Assembly (NCBI RefSeq): GCF_030817275.1
Contig: NZ_JAUSZD010000002.1
Location: 5,022,001 to 5,086,000, forward strand
Direction: 5' to 3'
Length of the DNA: 64,000 nt
Origin: Paenibacillus sp. V4I7
GTDB taxonomy: Bacteria > Bacillota > Bacilli > Paenibacillales > NBRC-103111
This document shows, piece by piece, positions 1 to 9,826 of this stretch (its first letter is position 1; every line of letters starts with the position of its first letter). A program made the translations under genes and the position numbers. The notes below the pieces were generated by a model, which saw only the letters and a list, made by a program, of their open reading frames with translations, was not told the origin of the DNA and ran no database searches.

Positions 1-2138
1 TCCACAATCTCAAGTTTAACAACAAGCTTTACTGCATCTTTTACAGCAAGGAGATCAGTCTCAAGTCCCCCTAGATCAAGGACTCCTCCTTCCTCGATCG
101 TCCTGATCGGCATTCTTCCATTTGCAATTACAAACCCGTTCGCTTCAACCTGTACGGACCATGCCAACACTGATTCCGACAAATCGAATGTGCCATAGTG
201 TGCAATTTGGACCGAAGCCTTGAATGTCTCGTCGTTCGTCCAAATGAATTTCTTCATCCGCAGTAATGGAACCGTTTCGCAGCAAAATTCCCGCCACTGC
301 TCCGGCTCAATTAACCCTTTCGATTCCATAAATGCATCCAATATGCCTATGAGAGCGGTGCCCTGCCCAGGAAAATCCTGCAGGTCGAGCAATTGAAATC
401 CGCCGAAATTAGGCGTTCGCAGCGCGGCTTCAATCTCCTCCCGATAGCATAGCACTGCAAGCTGCCCAGATGCCCTCTGGAAAAGCTTCGCCTTATGGAG
501 CAAGCCGTTCTCCTCCAGACGTTTGCGGAACGCCTCCAAATTGTTAGGTTTTAAGACGCCTTGATATTTCTCCAGTTCTTGAAAATCAGGGTGAACCTGA
601 AATTGTCCGACTTCGTGTCCGATTACCGGGATGGGCACGTGTCTGGTCGCATGTCGATAATCCTGCATCGTGGACGGCGGTAAATTATTGATATGGCCCC
701 GTATATGATGCGGCGTTGCTCCGCGAACATGCATTCCGCCGTAGCCAGGGGTTCTAAAATTCCATTTGCCTTCCGTCCAGAAGGTCGTCCAATAATCGGA
801 ATTTCGCGGTACCCGCGCTTGCGCAAAAAAATTATTCGAGCCGATCGCGTACAATCGTCTGGCATCCGTTCTCCGGCATTCCTCGCAAAGCTGCTCCATT
901 CTCTCAAGCGAACCTCCCAGTTCATTCCCCCATGCGAACATCACGAACGAAGGATGGTTGCCGTACGCACGAAGCATACGGAACGCCTCCTCACGATAAT
1001 ACTGCCATTGCTCATCGTCCTCTAACGCATGTCCGGGATCCCACAAAGGCAACTCCGGCTGAAGCAGGATGCCGATTTCGTCGGCTGCTTGAAACGCTGC
1101 CTCTGGAGGACACCATGAATGAAAGCGGTAATGATTGATACCGTACGATTTGGCGATCGCGAAAATCCGGCGCCACTCCGCCACCTCCATCGGAGCATAA
1201 CCGGTAAGCGGAAACACCGCACCATCGTGTTTTCCGCGCAAGAAAATCTTCTTCCCATTCATGAGAAAGCCTTTCGAAGAAGCCTCGAAGCGACGTATAC
1301 CGAAAGAAACCTCCCTCTCATCGTAATAATCGCCGCTTGGGGACTCAGCTTTCATTTCGGCATGAAGACGGTACAAGAACGGCTGATGTTCATCCCACAG
1401 CTTCATGTCCGACCCGAGAGACAGTGTCATCCATTGTTTGGTATCCCGTACTTGATCTCCGAGATGAAAGGATAAACTTTCCGATATACTCCCTTCACTG
1501 TTCTCGCAGCGCAGCAGGATTGTACAGCTTGCCTGTCCCTGGGTCGCTTTGTTTACTTGTACCATCACAACGGCTTTCCGTTTCCCATCGTTCGGGAACA
1601 CCTGAATGTCTTCAATCCAAACAGCGTCTTTGGCTTCAAGCACGATTCGACCGAGAATCCCATTCCAATTCGTTTGCGTTTCTTCGGACGCGATGTGAGA
1701 GTTGCGAATCTGCGGCCAGGACATGACGCCGGCGGCGTTGTCCACTTTGATCGTGATGGTGCGAATTCCAGGCAAAGCCTCTTTGGAGATGTCATACACT
1801 TGAGCCGTTACGAGACTGCTTTGCTTTCCGACCAAGTATCCATCCACATAAAGTTCGGTCTCTCGACTTCTTTCCATGAGAAGACTTAGCTGCTTGCCTG
1901 CCCAATGCTTGGGGATATTTACGGTTGTTTCATAATAAGCCGATCCTTCATATGTAAATTCACGATTAAGATGCTGAGCAGAAATGGCAGAATGAGGAAC
2001 ACCTACTCGATTTTCGTCCAGTGTTCCTGGAAGATTCGCTCGGAGAACTGTCTCCTCCTGTCCATCCAATCCGTCTACTCGTATTTTCCATTCCCCGCTC
2101 AATTTAATCGTTTCACGATGTGTTCGTTTCAATCCCAT
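1..2138 (-). CDS. GH2 family glycosidase, 3' end beyond window
   Basis: An uninterrupted reading frame of 712 codons runs off the left edge. The N-terminal region (about 10-150) is a GH2 jelly-roll sugar-binding domain, followed by an Ig-like domain (about 170-285) and a TIM barrel from about 290. The acid/base glutamate is probably E406 in FAWGNELGG and the nucleophile E509 in GHEVGQF. No signal peptide is seen, so it should act in the cytoplasm, cutting non-reducing-end sugars (galactose, glucuronic acid or similar) from imported oligosaccharides. The ATG at 2138 is preceded by a modest GAAAGGTTGAG site. It is the last visible gene of locus 1. Family assignment is firm; substrate is not. 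Confidence 0.85.
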   Translation of the reverse strand, partial: MGLKRTHRETIKLSGEWKIRVDGLDGQEETVLRANLPGTLDENRVGVPHSAISAQHLNREFTYEGSAYYETTVNIPKHWAGKQLSLLMERSRETELYVDGYLVGKQSSLVTAQVYDISKEALPGIRTITIKVDNAAGVMSWPQIRNSHIASEETQTNWNGILGRIVLEAKDAVWIEDIQVFPNDGKRKAVVMVQVNKATQGQASCTILLRCENSEGSISESLSFHLGDQVRDTKQWMTLSLGSDMKLWDEHQPFLYRLHAEMKAESPSGDYYDEREVSFGIRRFEASSKGFLMNGKKIFLRGKHDGAVFPLTGYAPMEVAEWRRIFAIAKSYGINHYRFHSWCPPEAAFQAADEIGILLQPELPLWDPGHALEDDEQWQYYREEAFRMLRAYGNHPSFVMFAWGNELGGSLERMEQLCEECRRTDARRLYAIGSNNFFAQARVPRNSDYWTTFWTEGKWNFRTPGYGGMHVRGATPHHIRGHINNLPPSTMQDYRHATRHVPIPVIGHEVGQFQVHPDFQELEKYQGVLKPNNLEAFRKRLEENGLLHKAKLFQRASGQLAVLCYREEIEAALRTPNFGGFQLLDLQDFPGQGTALIGILDAFMESKGLIEPEQWREFCCETVPLLRMKKFIWTNDETFKASVQIAHYGTFDLSESVLAWSVQVEANGFVIANGRMPIRTIEEGGVLDLGGLETDLLAVKDAVKLVVKLEIV

Positions 2139-2173
2139 CTCAACCTTTCAATCCCGTTATACAATCCCAATCC

Positions 2174-2342
2174 GCTCCTTCAGCTCGCGCAAGCCCGGGA
2201 CTGCATCGGCGCACTTGCTCCGGAAAATCGTCGGCCCTCGTCGCCCAATACAAGCCGACATGCGGTTGATCCGATTTCCCTGAAGCCAGTGTCCGACGAT
2301 TTTGCGGTCCGGATGGTGAGGAACTCATCTCCCGCCCGGTCG
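2174..2342 (-). pseudogene. Duplicated fragment of the GH115 gene
   Basis: This stretch aligns with 4553-4743 of the intact GH115 gene downstream in this listing, with a deletion of about 22 bases and scattered substitutions. In the better frame it still reads residues such as GKSDQPHVGLYWA, matching GKSDQPHVRLYWA of the complete enzyme. There is no start, no full domain and the frame is broken by the deletion. It lies between the GH43 and GH2 genes and looks like the remains of a second GH115 copy. The flanking 2343-2575 contains an open frame on the minus strand that I cannot identify. Confidence 0.8.
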
Positions 2343-2575
2343 GAAATTTTATCTTCAGATTTCATGATTTTTGTTAATCGATTTGCAAGAATTGAACTTG
2401 CGGGCAACTCAATATTACCCCACCTAACTTGCACATGAGATCGCATTGTCTTTTTTCTCAATGTTCTTACATCATCAAGCGACAGGAATCTACCGGAAAA
2501 TGGTCACAAAACGCCTATTCTCTCCTATATTCCGTCACTAGGGCACCACACTCAGCTTTGCGCCTAGCCTACCAA

Positions 2576-4018
2576 TCACTCTTCAATCATACGGTATCGA
2601 AATCGTGAAAATTCAGCCTCTCCGTTACCGGCCGCATAAATACCAAGACGAAGGCTAATAAATTCGCCAAATGTATTATGGTTATAACCTGAGACCTCCA
2701 TCGCTGAAGGAAACCGATTCCATTGAATACCATCGGTACTGTAAAACATCGTCACTGTATGGTGGTCGTTCCTAAGCTTCAAATGAAGCCGGCAGCCCAG
2801 GCCTTGTGCAGGATTGCCTTTGATACCTCGCCGATGTCGATAAATTTCTTGCTCCGTAAAGCTGATACCCACATAACAGCGGTCGTTATAGAAGAGCACA
2901 AGTCCTGCTTCAGCTTCAGGCCCGACCTTAATCTCAACTTCAGCTTCATAGGCCCGGTCGGGTGGAATGATGACGAGCGGTGCTGAATCCGCTGGTGAAT
3001 CCCCTTTGGCCTTCAGCTTCAAGACGCCCCTGCCTACTTCATAACGTTCAGGATCCAGTTCCTTGTAAAATCGCCACTGCCAACCGAGTGCACCCCCCTG
3101 GAAATCGTCAGATGGCTCCGGAGAAATCCCTTCCACCGGCTTCATCTCTCCGTCCGTATCCTGCGATACGATCGGCCAGCCGTCTTCTGTCCACTCGATA
3201 GGGTCCAGCAAGGTTTGCCTTCCAAGCGTGTAATAATCCTTTTCATAGGCATGATAGACGAAATACCATTTTCCATCAGGTGTATCGATCAACGTACCGT
3301 GCCCCTTGGACCACCAGCGTTCATCCTTCGACCAAGTATGCACAAGAGGATTATAGGGAGAGTTCTCCCAAGGCCCTAAAGGATTTTTGCTTCTGGCTGC
3401 AACCGCCATATGGCTAGTCGCAGGTCCAGCCGTTCCGCCTTGTGCGCAAATCAAATAATAATAATCGCCTCGGACTAGTAGTTTTGGAGATTCGAGAGCC
3501 ATCCCGTCCACAACCCATTCCCCTGGGATTGGCCACCCTTCATAAACCGTTTGTAAGTCGCCGGTAACGGAAAGGCCGTCCGGGGCTAAGGAAATAGCCC
3601 TTCCATAGTTTACGTACAGGTACCGCTGCCCATCCGGCGCTAGCAGGTGCCCCGGGTCAATCCCGTCTACTCTCAGATCAATTGGATCGCACCAGGGACC
3701 TTCCGCTTTCTCTGCATAGATAACATAATTCGTTCCGTTAGCGGGAAAGTAAATGTAAAAGAGTCCGTTCACATAGACCAGATCCGGTGCCCAAATATCT
3801 CCGACATAAGTCTGAAGAGCATGGCTAAGGGGGACCCAGTCGGTCAGATTGCGGGAATGCCATACGAGAAGCCCTGGAGCATACATGAAAGACGAATGTG
3901 TCATGTAATAATCTTTACCTACCCGGACTATGGAAGGATCGGGATAATCGCCCCTTAGAATATCGATCGGATAGGTTGCGCTTAATTTCGAATTAAACAC
4001 GGTCCTTATACACCTCAC
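2576..4018 (-). CDS. GH43 glycosidase (beta-xylosidase or arabinofuranosidase type)
   Basis: This 480-residue protein has the five-bladed propeller signatures of GH43: general base D27 in GDYPDPS, likely pKa modulator D121 in IDPGH, and acid E176 in ALESPK. Residues from about 310 to 480 form a C-terminal beta-sandwich (concanavalin-like) domain typical of larger GH43 enzymes. No signal peptide is visible, so it probably acts on imported xylo- or arabino-oligosaccharides. A GTG start at 4018 follows AAGGAAG by 8 bases; a second GTG at 4000 is possible. It follows the GH115 gene by 67 bases and shares its operon, which suggests the two jointly strip substituted xylan oligosaccharides. Confidence 0.88.
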   Translation of the reverse strand: MRCIRTVFNSKLSATYPIDILRGDYPDPSIVRVGKDYYMTHSSFMYAPGLLVWHSRNLTDWVPLSHALQTYVGDIWAPDLVYVNGLFYIYFPANGTNYVIYAEKAEGPWCDPIDLRVDGIDPGHLLAPDGQRYLYVNYGRAISLAPDGLSVTGDLQTVYEGWPIPGEWVVDGMALESPKLLVRGDYYYLICAQGGTAGPATSHMAVAARSKNPLGPWENSPYNPLVHTWSKDERWWSKGHGTLIDTPDGKWYFVYHAYEKDYYTLGRQTLLDPIEWTEDGWPIVSQDTDGEMKPVEGISPEPSDDFQGGALGWQWRFYKELDPERYEVGRGVLKLKAKGDSPADSAPLVIIPPDRAYEAEVEIKVGPEAEAGLVLFYNDRCYVGISFTEQEIYRHRRGIKGNPAQGLGCRLHLKLRNDHHTVTMFYSTDGIQWNRFPSAMEVSGYNHNTFGEFISLRLGIYAAGNGEAEFSRFRYRMIEE

Positions 4019-4085
4019 AGAAGAATCTTCCTTATTTCAATCCCGTCGCGGAAATCCCCACGACGATATATTTTTGCTATGAGGC

Positions 4086-6149
4086 TCAGACGCCGAACTT
4101 ATCTGCCAGCCTCTTGGCCAACTCGTCATCCGAAAGAGGATTGCGGTGCGTGTTCTCCAAATAAATATATTTCTCCGTTTCCGGCATCAGAAACTGCTTG
4201 TACCAAGCGAAGAAATCGGGGCTGTCGCCATGCATGCGAAGCCAGCGGCGAAGCGTGTCCATGTTTTGCACTGTGCTCTCGATATTCGTCAGCCAGTCCG
4301 CCCGGAAGAAGTTCGCCCACTTCCCGTGCTCGGCTTCCTGCAGAGCGATCTCGCCCCTCCGATACTTCCACATCGCCTGCGAAGCATAAACGAACGCCAG
4401 CGGATAGTTGCCTTCCAGGTAAGCGGAGTACGATTTTCCCAATGAGTCAAAGCCCTCGCAGCCGGACAGATGCAGCTCGACATGCAAAAGCAAATGATCT
4501 TTCAGCCGAAGGCGGTCCTGTTCCGAGAGCTCCGGAAGCAGCCGTTCGATATGCTCCTTCAGCTCGAGCCAGCCCGGAACGGCATCGGCGCACTTCCGGC
4601 GAAACCATTCGACTTGCTCCGGAAAATCAACGTCCCCCGCCGCCCAATACAAGCGTACATGCGGTTGATCCGATTTCCCCTGAAGCCAATGTCCGACGAT
4701 TATGCGGGCCGGATGATGATAGAACTCATCTCCCGCCCGGTCGTCTTCGTTCGGACCGTACGGAATCGTCCGTCGCGCATAGTCGCAGAACATCGCGGCG
4801 ATTTCTGGCGAACCCGAGGGGAACATCCGGCTGACAAACGCCCCAAGATGCTCTTCCGCATCCGCTTCTCCCCGCATCCACAATTCGCGTATCAAATCCA
4901 GCGTATAAACGTGCGGCCGGATGTTACCGCTGTTGACGAGCAGGTAATCCTTCGCTCCGGCCCGAAACGCCCCCTCTATCTCTCCTCTGACCAAATCGGC
5001 CGAAGCTGGGAATAAAGTTAAATGATTGGAGGCTTGAAGATCGTGAAACGTTACATGGTAGTAAATGCCATGCTTACCTTTTTCTTGAAGATCAGGCAAG
5101 GCCGGAACGCGATGGTTCTCGTTGCCGTTGCGCCGTGAAACCATCTTGCCGTACCCATTGTCCGCCCAAATCTTAATAATATCGTCCGGAATTGTGATAT
5201 GACCCGCTTTATACAATTCCGAGATCTCCCCATACAACGCTACGCAACACTGCGGATCGGCCACCTTGCCTCGAACCATTTCATATTGTTTGCGCACGAC
5301 TCGGCTGATCATTTCACCGCGCTTCTCCGGCGTGTCGAATGCGGGATCCTGTACCCAAAAAGGCTGATCTCCTTGTCCGCGGAATGATAGAACCCAAACA
5401 ATGTTACGGTCCTTCTGCTTCTCGATCGCTTCCTCCCATAAGGTCTCGAACAGCTCCGGGTTCTCTTGATAGCTTGCTTTCTTTCCTTCATAAGCTCTCA
5501 GAAACATCTCGGCACCCAAAGGCTCGGCATGGTGGTGGGTAACCCATAGTCCCATCTCCGCCGCCAGATCAGCATGAATCCCGTGCTTTGGCAGATCGGT
5601 TCCTGGTATGACCATATTCCCTCCGCAGCGCAGCAACGCTTCGAAGACCGGCTGCCATACCTCGCGAGTCGGAGGGTATTTCTCCTTCCAGCCGATCAGA
5701 CACACCTCGTCATTGACGAACCAGCCGCGGAACCGGACGAACGGTTCCGACGAATCATAATCATCAGTTGGAAGCTCTATATGGCTGCGCCTCTTGGGAG
5801 GCAGGTCAGCCCAGAACCAGAATGGATCGACGCTGAGATACTTTCCGCTGTACTCGAGCATGCCGTAGACCAGTCCGAGATCGTCGCCCGCAGCAATGTG
5901 AAGTTCCGTTCTGCTGCCGTCCTTGACGAAGCGGAAGCAATACGCCTCCGGACGTGCCGGACACCGGTCCTCAGGTACCGCGTAGCGGAAAACCACGTCT
6001 GCCCGCTCCTCCTCTCCCAAGTCGATGGTCGAAGCAGCGCCCAGAACCTGTTCATGGTCACGCTTCACCATTTCCCAAGCATGGCGGATAGGCGAAGCCG
6101 GATCCGACGGAATGCGGTAAGTCGTGTTCCTGTCAATGATAAATGCCAA
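4086..6149 (-). CDS. GH115 family alpha-glucuronidase-like enzyme
   Basis: GH115 enzymes remove 4-O-methyl-glucuronic acid from xylan. Visible family features are RGWFVNDE (141-148), GGNMVIPGTD (176-185) and the HHHAEP motif (205-210) at the barrel, plus VLSFRGQGDQPFW (253-265). At 687 residues it is shorter than many GH115 enzymes (commonly 800 or more), lacking extra C-terminal domains. No signal peptide is seen, consistent with action on imported aldouronic oligosaccharides. It lies 28 bases after the second permease of locus 1, and its presence makes glucuronoxylan the most likely substrate of that locus. A fragment of a second copy persists at 2174-2342. Exact specificity within the family is inferred. 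Confidence 0.85.
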   Translation of the reverse strand: MAFIIDRNTTYRIPSDPASPIRHAWEMVKRDHEQVLGAASTIDLGEEERADVVFRYAVPEDRCPARPEAYCFRFVKDGSRTELHIAAGDDLGLVYGMLEYSGKYLSVDPFWFWADLPPKRRSHIELPTDDYDSSEPFVRFRGWFVNDEVCLIGWKEKYPPTREVWQPVFEALLRCGGNMVIPGTDLPKHGIHADLAAEMGLWVTHHHAEPLGAEMFLRAYEGKKASYQENPELFETLWEEAIEKQKDRNIVWVLSFRGQGDQPFWVQDPAFDTPEKRGEMISRVVRKQYEMVRGKVADPQCCVALYGEISELYKAGHITIPDDIIKIWADNGYGKMVSRRNGNENHRVPALPDLQEKGKHGIYYHVTFHDLQASNHLTLFPASADLVRGEIEGAFRAGAKDYLLVNSGNIRPHVYTLDLIRELWMRGEADAEEHLGAFVSRMFPSGSPEIAAMFCDYARRTIPYGPNEDDRAGDEFYHHPARIIVGHWLQGKSDQPHVRLYWAAGDVDFPEQVEWFRRKCADAVPGWLELKEHIERLLPELSEQDRLRLKDHLLLHVELHLSGCEGFDSLGKSYSAYLEGNYPLAFVYASQAMWKYRRGEIALQEAEHGKWANFFRADWLTNIESTVQNMDTLRRWLRMHGDSPDFFAWYKQFLMPETEKYIYLENTHRNPLSDDELAKRLADKFGV

Positions 6150-6177
6150 CTTAAGTCTCCTCCTTATTCGTAAACCG

Positions 6178-7056
6178 TCAGCCTTTCAACGAACCGAGCA
6201 GCATGCCTTTATTGAAATGCTTCTGCAGAAATGGATAAATGACCATCATCGGCAGCGCAGAGACCACGATGGCAGCCATCTTCGCTCCCGGTGTGTAGAC
6301 GATCTCTTGCTGCATCAGGGTAGCGGATTCGTCTAAGGATTGATTCAGCACGAGAATTTGCCGTAAAAATACTTGCAACGGCCACATGCCCGAGTCGTTC
6401 AAATAAATAAGAGCCGAAAAATACGTATTCCAATAACCAACCATATAAAACAGCACAAAGGTGGCAATGGACGCCTTGGACAGAGGAAGCATAATGCTGA
6501 AGAACATTCTCCACTCCCCGCAGCCGTCTACGCGCGCGGACTCCTCCAGCTCAAACGGGATCGAGGAGAAGAAGCTTCGCATGACGATCAGATAGAACGG
6601 AGCGACAGCTCCCGGAAGCCATAGGGACCAGAACGTGTCAATCATCCCGAACTCCTTGATGACCAGATAAGTCGGGATCAAGCCCCCGGAGAACAGCATC
6701 GTGAATACGACCATAAAATTGAAAACGTTCCGTCCTTTAAGCCATTTTTTGGATAAGCCGTATGCCATCAATGTCGTTGCCGATATGCTGATCGTCGTGC
6801 CGACCACTGTAATGATGACGGCGTTCATGAAGCTCTTCGTAAAGCTATCGTTCGCGAGCAAATACAAATACGCGTCCCATGTCCACTCCCTCGGTATAAT
6901 GAAGAAACCTCGGGTCAAATAATCCTTCTCCGTAGCGAACGACGTCATCAATATATAGAGCAATGGGAAGATGATGAAAGCCCCCCAAAGGATAAGTACT
7001 GCATAAATGAGAATATCGAAATACCTTTCAGTGCCAGATAAACGGCGAATGTTCAT
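6178..7056 (-). CDS. Carbohydrate ABC transporter permease (LplC/YtcP type), locus 1
   Basis: This 292-residue integral membrane protein has about six hydrophobic helices and the cytoplasmic EAA loop (EESARVDGCGEWRMFF), which contacts the ATPase. The C-terminus ends in the typical PFLQKHFNKGMLLGSLKG pattern of this subfamily (cut here to 18 residues). It pairs with the LplB-type permease upstream; its ATG overlaps that gene's stop codon by one base (TAATG), indicating translational coupling. Together with the binding protein it should import xylan-derived oligosaccharides. No ATPase gene is nearby, so a shared MsmX-type ATPase is expected. Confidence 0.93.
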   Translation of the reverse strand: MNIRRLSGTERYFDILIYAVLILWGAFIIFPLLYILMTSFATEKDYLTRGFFIIPREWTWDAYLYLLANDSFTKSFMNAVIITVVGTTISISATTLMAYGLSKKWLKGRNVFNFMVVFTMLFSGGLIPTYLVIKEFGMIDTFWSLWLPGAVAPFYLIVMRSFFSSIPFELEESARVDGCGEWRMFFSIMLPLSKASIATFVLFYMVGYWNTYFSALIYLNDSGMWPLQVFLRQILVLNQSLDESATLMQQEIVYTPGAKMAAIVVSALPMMVIYPFLQKHFNKGMLLGSLKG

Positions 7057-8009
7057 TAGTAAACACCCTCCCTTCCAGACCGTTTCGCAATGGCGTTCGC
7101 GGAGAGCACAAGCACAAGCCCAACGACCGACTTGAACAGACCAACCGCCGTTGTATAGCTGAATTCGCCCTGCTGTACCCCAACACGATAGATATAGGTG
7201 TCAAAAACGTCGGATACCGCAAGATTGAGCGGGTTTTGCAGCAGAAATATATGCTCGAAGCCTACATCGATAAAGCTACCGAGACGGAGGATGAACAGGA
7301 TGAGAATCACATGGGCAAGAGACGGCAGCGTAATGTGCCAAATCTGTCTCCACCTATTGGCCCCGTCCATCACGGCGGCCTCATACAGCGTCGGATCGAT
7401 GGAAGCGAGAGCGGCCAAATAGATGATTGCGCTCCAGCCCACCTCTTTCCAAATGTTCTGCAGCAGCCATATCCAGCGGAAATGATCTGGGTCGTTCAAG
7501 CCTTGATACCTTGGAAGACCGAGGGAATCCAGCAACAGGTTGACCCCGCCGAATTCGCCGGCAAACAGGACGACGGTGATCCCGACAACGACAATCATCG
7601 AGACAAAGTGAGGCAAGTACACGACGGTTTGTAGCGTCGTTTTGAACCATTTCAAGCGAACCTCGCCCAGAATCAGCGCAAAGAGGATCGGCGCGGGAAA
7701 ATAAAAGCATATGTCGATAAGGTTGAGAATGAGCGTATTTTTGAGCAGGGTCACAAACTGCTGCTCGGTGAACAGGCGGACGAAATGATCGAGTCCCACC
7801 CACTCGCTGCCCCAGACCCCTCGGAACGGACTGTACTTCTGAAACGAGATGACAACCCCGAACATGGGCAAATATTTAAACAGAACAATCGACAAGAGCC
7901 CCGGCAATATCATCAAGTAGATGGGGAAAGCTCGTTTGATGTAATGGGCGAATGCTGAAGAAGCCCTTGATTTGCTGGCGGCTCTCAATTCGCTAACGGA
8001 CGACCTCAT
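7056..8009 (-). CDS. Carbohydrate ABC transporter permease (LplB type), locus 1
   Basis: This 317-residue permease has six predicted transmembrane segments and an EAA loop (YEAAVMDGANRWRQIWHI). The N-terminal cytoplasmic stretch is serine and arginine rich. It is the first permease of the locus, 65 bases after the binding-protein gene, and overlaps the following permease by one base. The ATG at 8009 is preceded by AAGGTGGG. Forms the channel heterodimer with the LplC-type partner. Confidence 0.93.
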   Translation of the reverse strand: MRSSVSELRAASKSRASSAFAHYIKRAFPIYLMILPGLLSIVLFKYLPMFGVVISFQKYSPFRGVWGSEWVGLDHFVRLFTEQQFVTLLKNTLILNLIDICFYFPAPILFALILGEVRLKWFKTTLQTVVYLPHFVSMIVVVGITVVLFAGEFGGVNLLLDSLGLPRYQGLNDPDHFRWIWLLQNIWKEVGWSAIIYLAALASIDPTLYEAAVMDGANRWRQIWHITLPSLAHVILILFILRLGSFIDVGFEHIFLLQNPLNLAVSDVFDTYIYRVGVQQGEFSYTTAVGLFKSVVGLVLVLSANAIAKRSGREGVY

Positions 8010-8074
8010 GCTGTCCCACCTTCCTTATTGAAAAATTTGTCGGCCGCATCCGATGCGGCCGACATGACTACTGA

Positions 8075-9616
8075 TTATTTGCTTTTATATTGGGCGTAGG
8101 CGTCGTTCATTTCCTGAATGATCTTATCGCCGCCGCCCGCTTTCCAAGCCGCGATCGCCTTGTCGATGCTTTCAACAGGCTCCTGCCCGACTACGATTTT
8201 GAGCTGGGTTTCCTTGAATTTCGTATCGAGGTCCTTCCCTAGCTTCGTGTTGGTTTCCGAATATATTTCCAAGCCGCCGGATTCGTTCTTCCAAGGATAT
8301 TTGGCATTGTTCTTATTGTAAGTTTCGTCGAACTTGGCTACCTCCGGATCCGTCCAGCGGAAATTCCCGAGGTTCGGATCAGCGCGCAAGAAAAACCAGT
8401 TGTTCATAATCCGCGGAAGGTCCGTATCGATGAGCGGCGTTGCCGTATATTTGCCATCAGCCGCCTTCGTATAGTGAACGCCCTCGATCCCGCTCTTCAT
8501 AATATCCGTGCCTTCGTCGGTTACCCACCAATCAAGCAGCTTCAGGATGCGCTGCTGTTTCTTGGCGTCGATTTTGCTGTTGATCACGACTTTATTGGTT
8601 CCGACCAAGCTCGTCGGATTGCCGCGAAGACCGGTAGGTCCGATCGGTGGAGCGAGCTGGACCAATTGTGCGTTCGGGTCGATTTTTTTCAGCTTTTCGG
8701 TATCCGTCCTCAGTCCAAGAGGGTGGTGGGTCCAAATGCCCGACTTGCCTCCCTGAAACAGCTCATAGACGTTGTTGCCTTTCTTGCTGAGAAAATCCTT
8801 GTCCAGAACGCCCTCCTCATACATTTTGCGAAGATAGCCGAGGAATTCTTTCTGCTCCTTGGACTGCACATTCTGGGGGATCAGCTTGCCGTCCACCAGC
8901 TTCCAGCCGTTGGCGAGGCCAAAAGCAGCCCGCAATTGGGCGGTGTTCGCCCCTAATTCTTGGTCTGTGGTGAAGCCGACTGTATCCTTCTTCCCGTTCT
9001 TGTCCGGATCGTTCAGCGCAAACGCCTTCATGATCTGATAAAATTCATCGACGCCAACCGTCTCTTCCTTCGGCATCGGCAGCCCTACATTGCGGATCCA
9101 GTCGGCCCGAATTTGATAGCTGTCCCGGACCTCAATTCCCCACGATGGCATCCCGAATAACTTCCCCTGCGGGTTCAGCAACTTCCATTGTTCATCCGGC
9201 CACGCCTTGGCCAGATTTGGGTACTTGTCCAGATGAGAGGCAAAATCCATGAAAACCCCCTCATTCTGCCACTTGATGAAATTGTCCGACGTGACTCGAT
9301 ACATGTCCGGCAATTCGCCCGATGCGGCCAATACATTCAATTTGTCCTTGTATGTCGGGCCGTCCGTCCACATGATCTTCATCTCGATATTAAATTTCTC
9401 GTTCAAATACTTGATGGTAGGGTGGTCTTCCCTCCACTTTCCTCCGCTCCACGATTCCGGCATAAAAGAGATTGTCAGCTTTTCTTTCATGTCATCCGCG
9501 ACACCGGCATTGTCCGTCTTTCCCCCGGTGTCTCCCGCTTGACCGTTCCCGGAACAGCCGGCTATAACGCCAGCAGCCAGTACCCCTGTGAGCAGAAGTG
9601 CTATTTGTTTTCTCAT
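8075..9616 (-). CDS. Extracellular sugar-binding lipoprotein (LipO type), locus 1
   Basis: This 513-residue family-1 solute-binding protein begins with a lipoprotein signal peptide; the lipobox is AAGVIAGC with acylated Cys near residue 20. The mature protein is the large two-lobed form typical of LipO/YtcQ proteins of Paenibacillus and Bacillus, with a calcium-loop-like DPDKNGKKDTVG segment. It would sit on the outer face of the membrane and deliver oligosaccharides to the two permeases downstream. The start at 9616 was chosen because GGAGGGG lies about 6 bases upstream; an upstream in-frame start would destroy the signal peptide. A perfect hairpin separates it from yesM. Confidence 0.93.
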   Translation of the reverse strand: MRKQIALLLTGVLAAGVIAGCSGNGQAGDTGGKTDNAGVADDMKEKLTISFMPESWSGGKWREDHPTIKYLNEKFNIEMKIMWTDGPTYKDKLNVLAASGELPDMYRVTSDNFIKWQNEGVFMDFASHLDKYPNLAKAWPDEQWKLLNPQGKLFGMPSWGIEVRDSYQIRADWIRNVGLPMPKEETVGVDEFYQIMKAFALNDPDKNGKKDTVGFTTDQELGANTAQLRAAFGLANGWKLVDGKLIPQNVQSKEQKEFLGYLRKMYEEGVLDKDFLSKKGNNVYELFQGGKSGIWTHHPLGLRTDTEKLKKIDPNAQLVQLAPPIGPTGLRGNPTSLVGTNKVVINSKIDAKKQQRILKLLDWWVTDEGTDIMKSGIEGVHYTKAADGKYTATPLIDTDLPRIMNNWFFLRADPNLGNFRWTDPEVAKFDETYNKNNAKYPWKNESGGLEIYSETNTKLGKDLDTKFKETQLKIVVGQEPVESIDKAIAAWKAGGGDKIIQEMNDAYAQYKSK

Positions 9617-9774
9617 CTTTGAACCCCTCCTGTAAGTGACTTCAAGTTCATTGTAGATCATAAGGAGCCCTTTGTTTTTTCAACATTTTACGATTCGTTA
9701 TCCGATTTCACTTTTTTACCACATAAGAAAGTATAAGTTTTCGATTCCGAATACAGCTTTCTTATTGGCGATAA

Positions 9775-9824
9775 AACCTAATATAGGGATCTTTGGTCGA
9801 GACCAAAGATCCCTATATTAGGTT
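9775..9824 (-). terminator. Perfect 24-bp inverted repeat between yesM and binding-protein gene
   Basis: Arms 9775-9798 and 9801-9824 are exact reverse complements with only GA between them. It starts two bases after the yesM stop codon and is followed in the minus direction by TTTTAT. It could terminate or attenuate the yesN-yesM transcript, or form a stable RNA processing boundary before the highly expressed binding-protein gene. The lower stem is A/T rich, so a simple strong terminator is not certain. Confidence 0.7.
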
Positions 9825-9826
9825 GC

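Noticed and set aside
4079-4834. 251-codon plus-strand open frame
   Set aside because: Antisense to the GH115 gene with low-complexity Arg/Pro/Ser composition.
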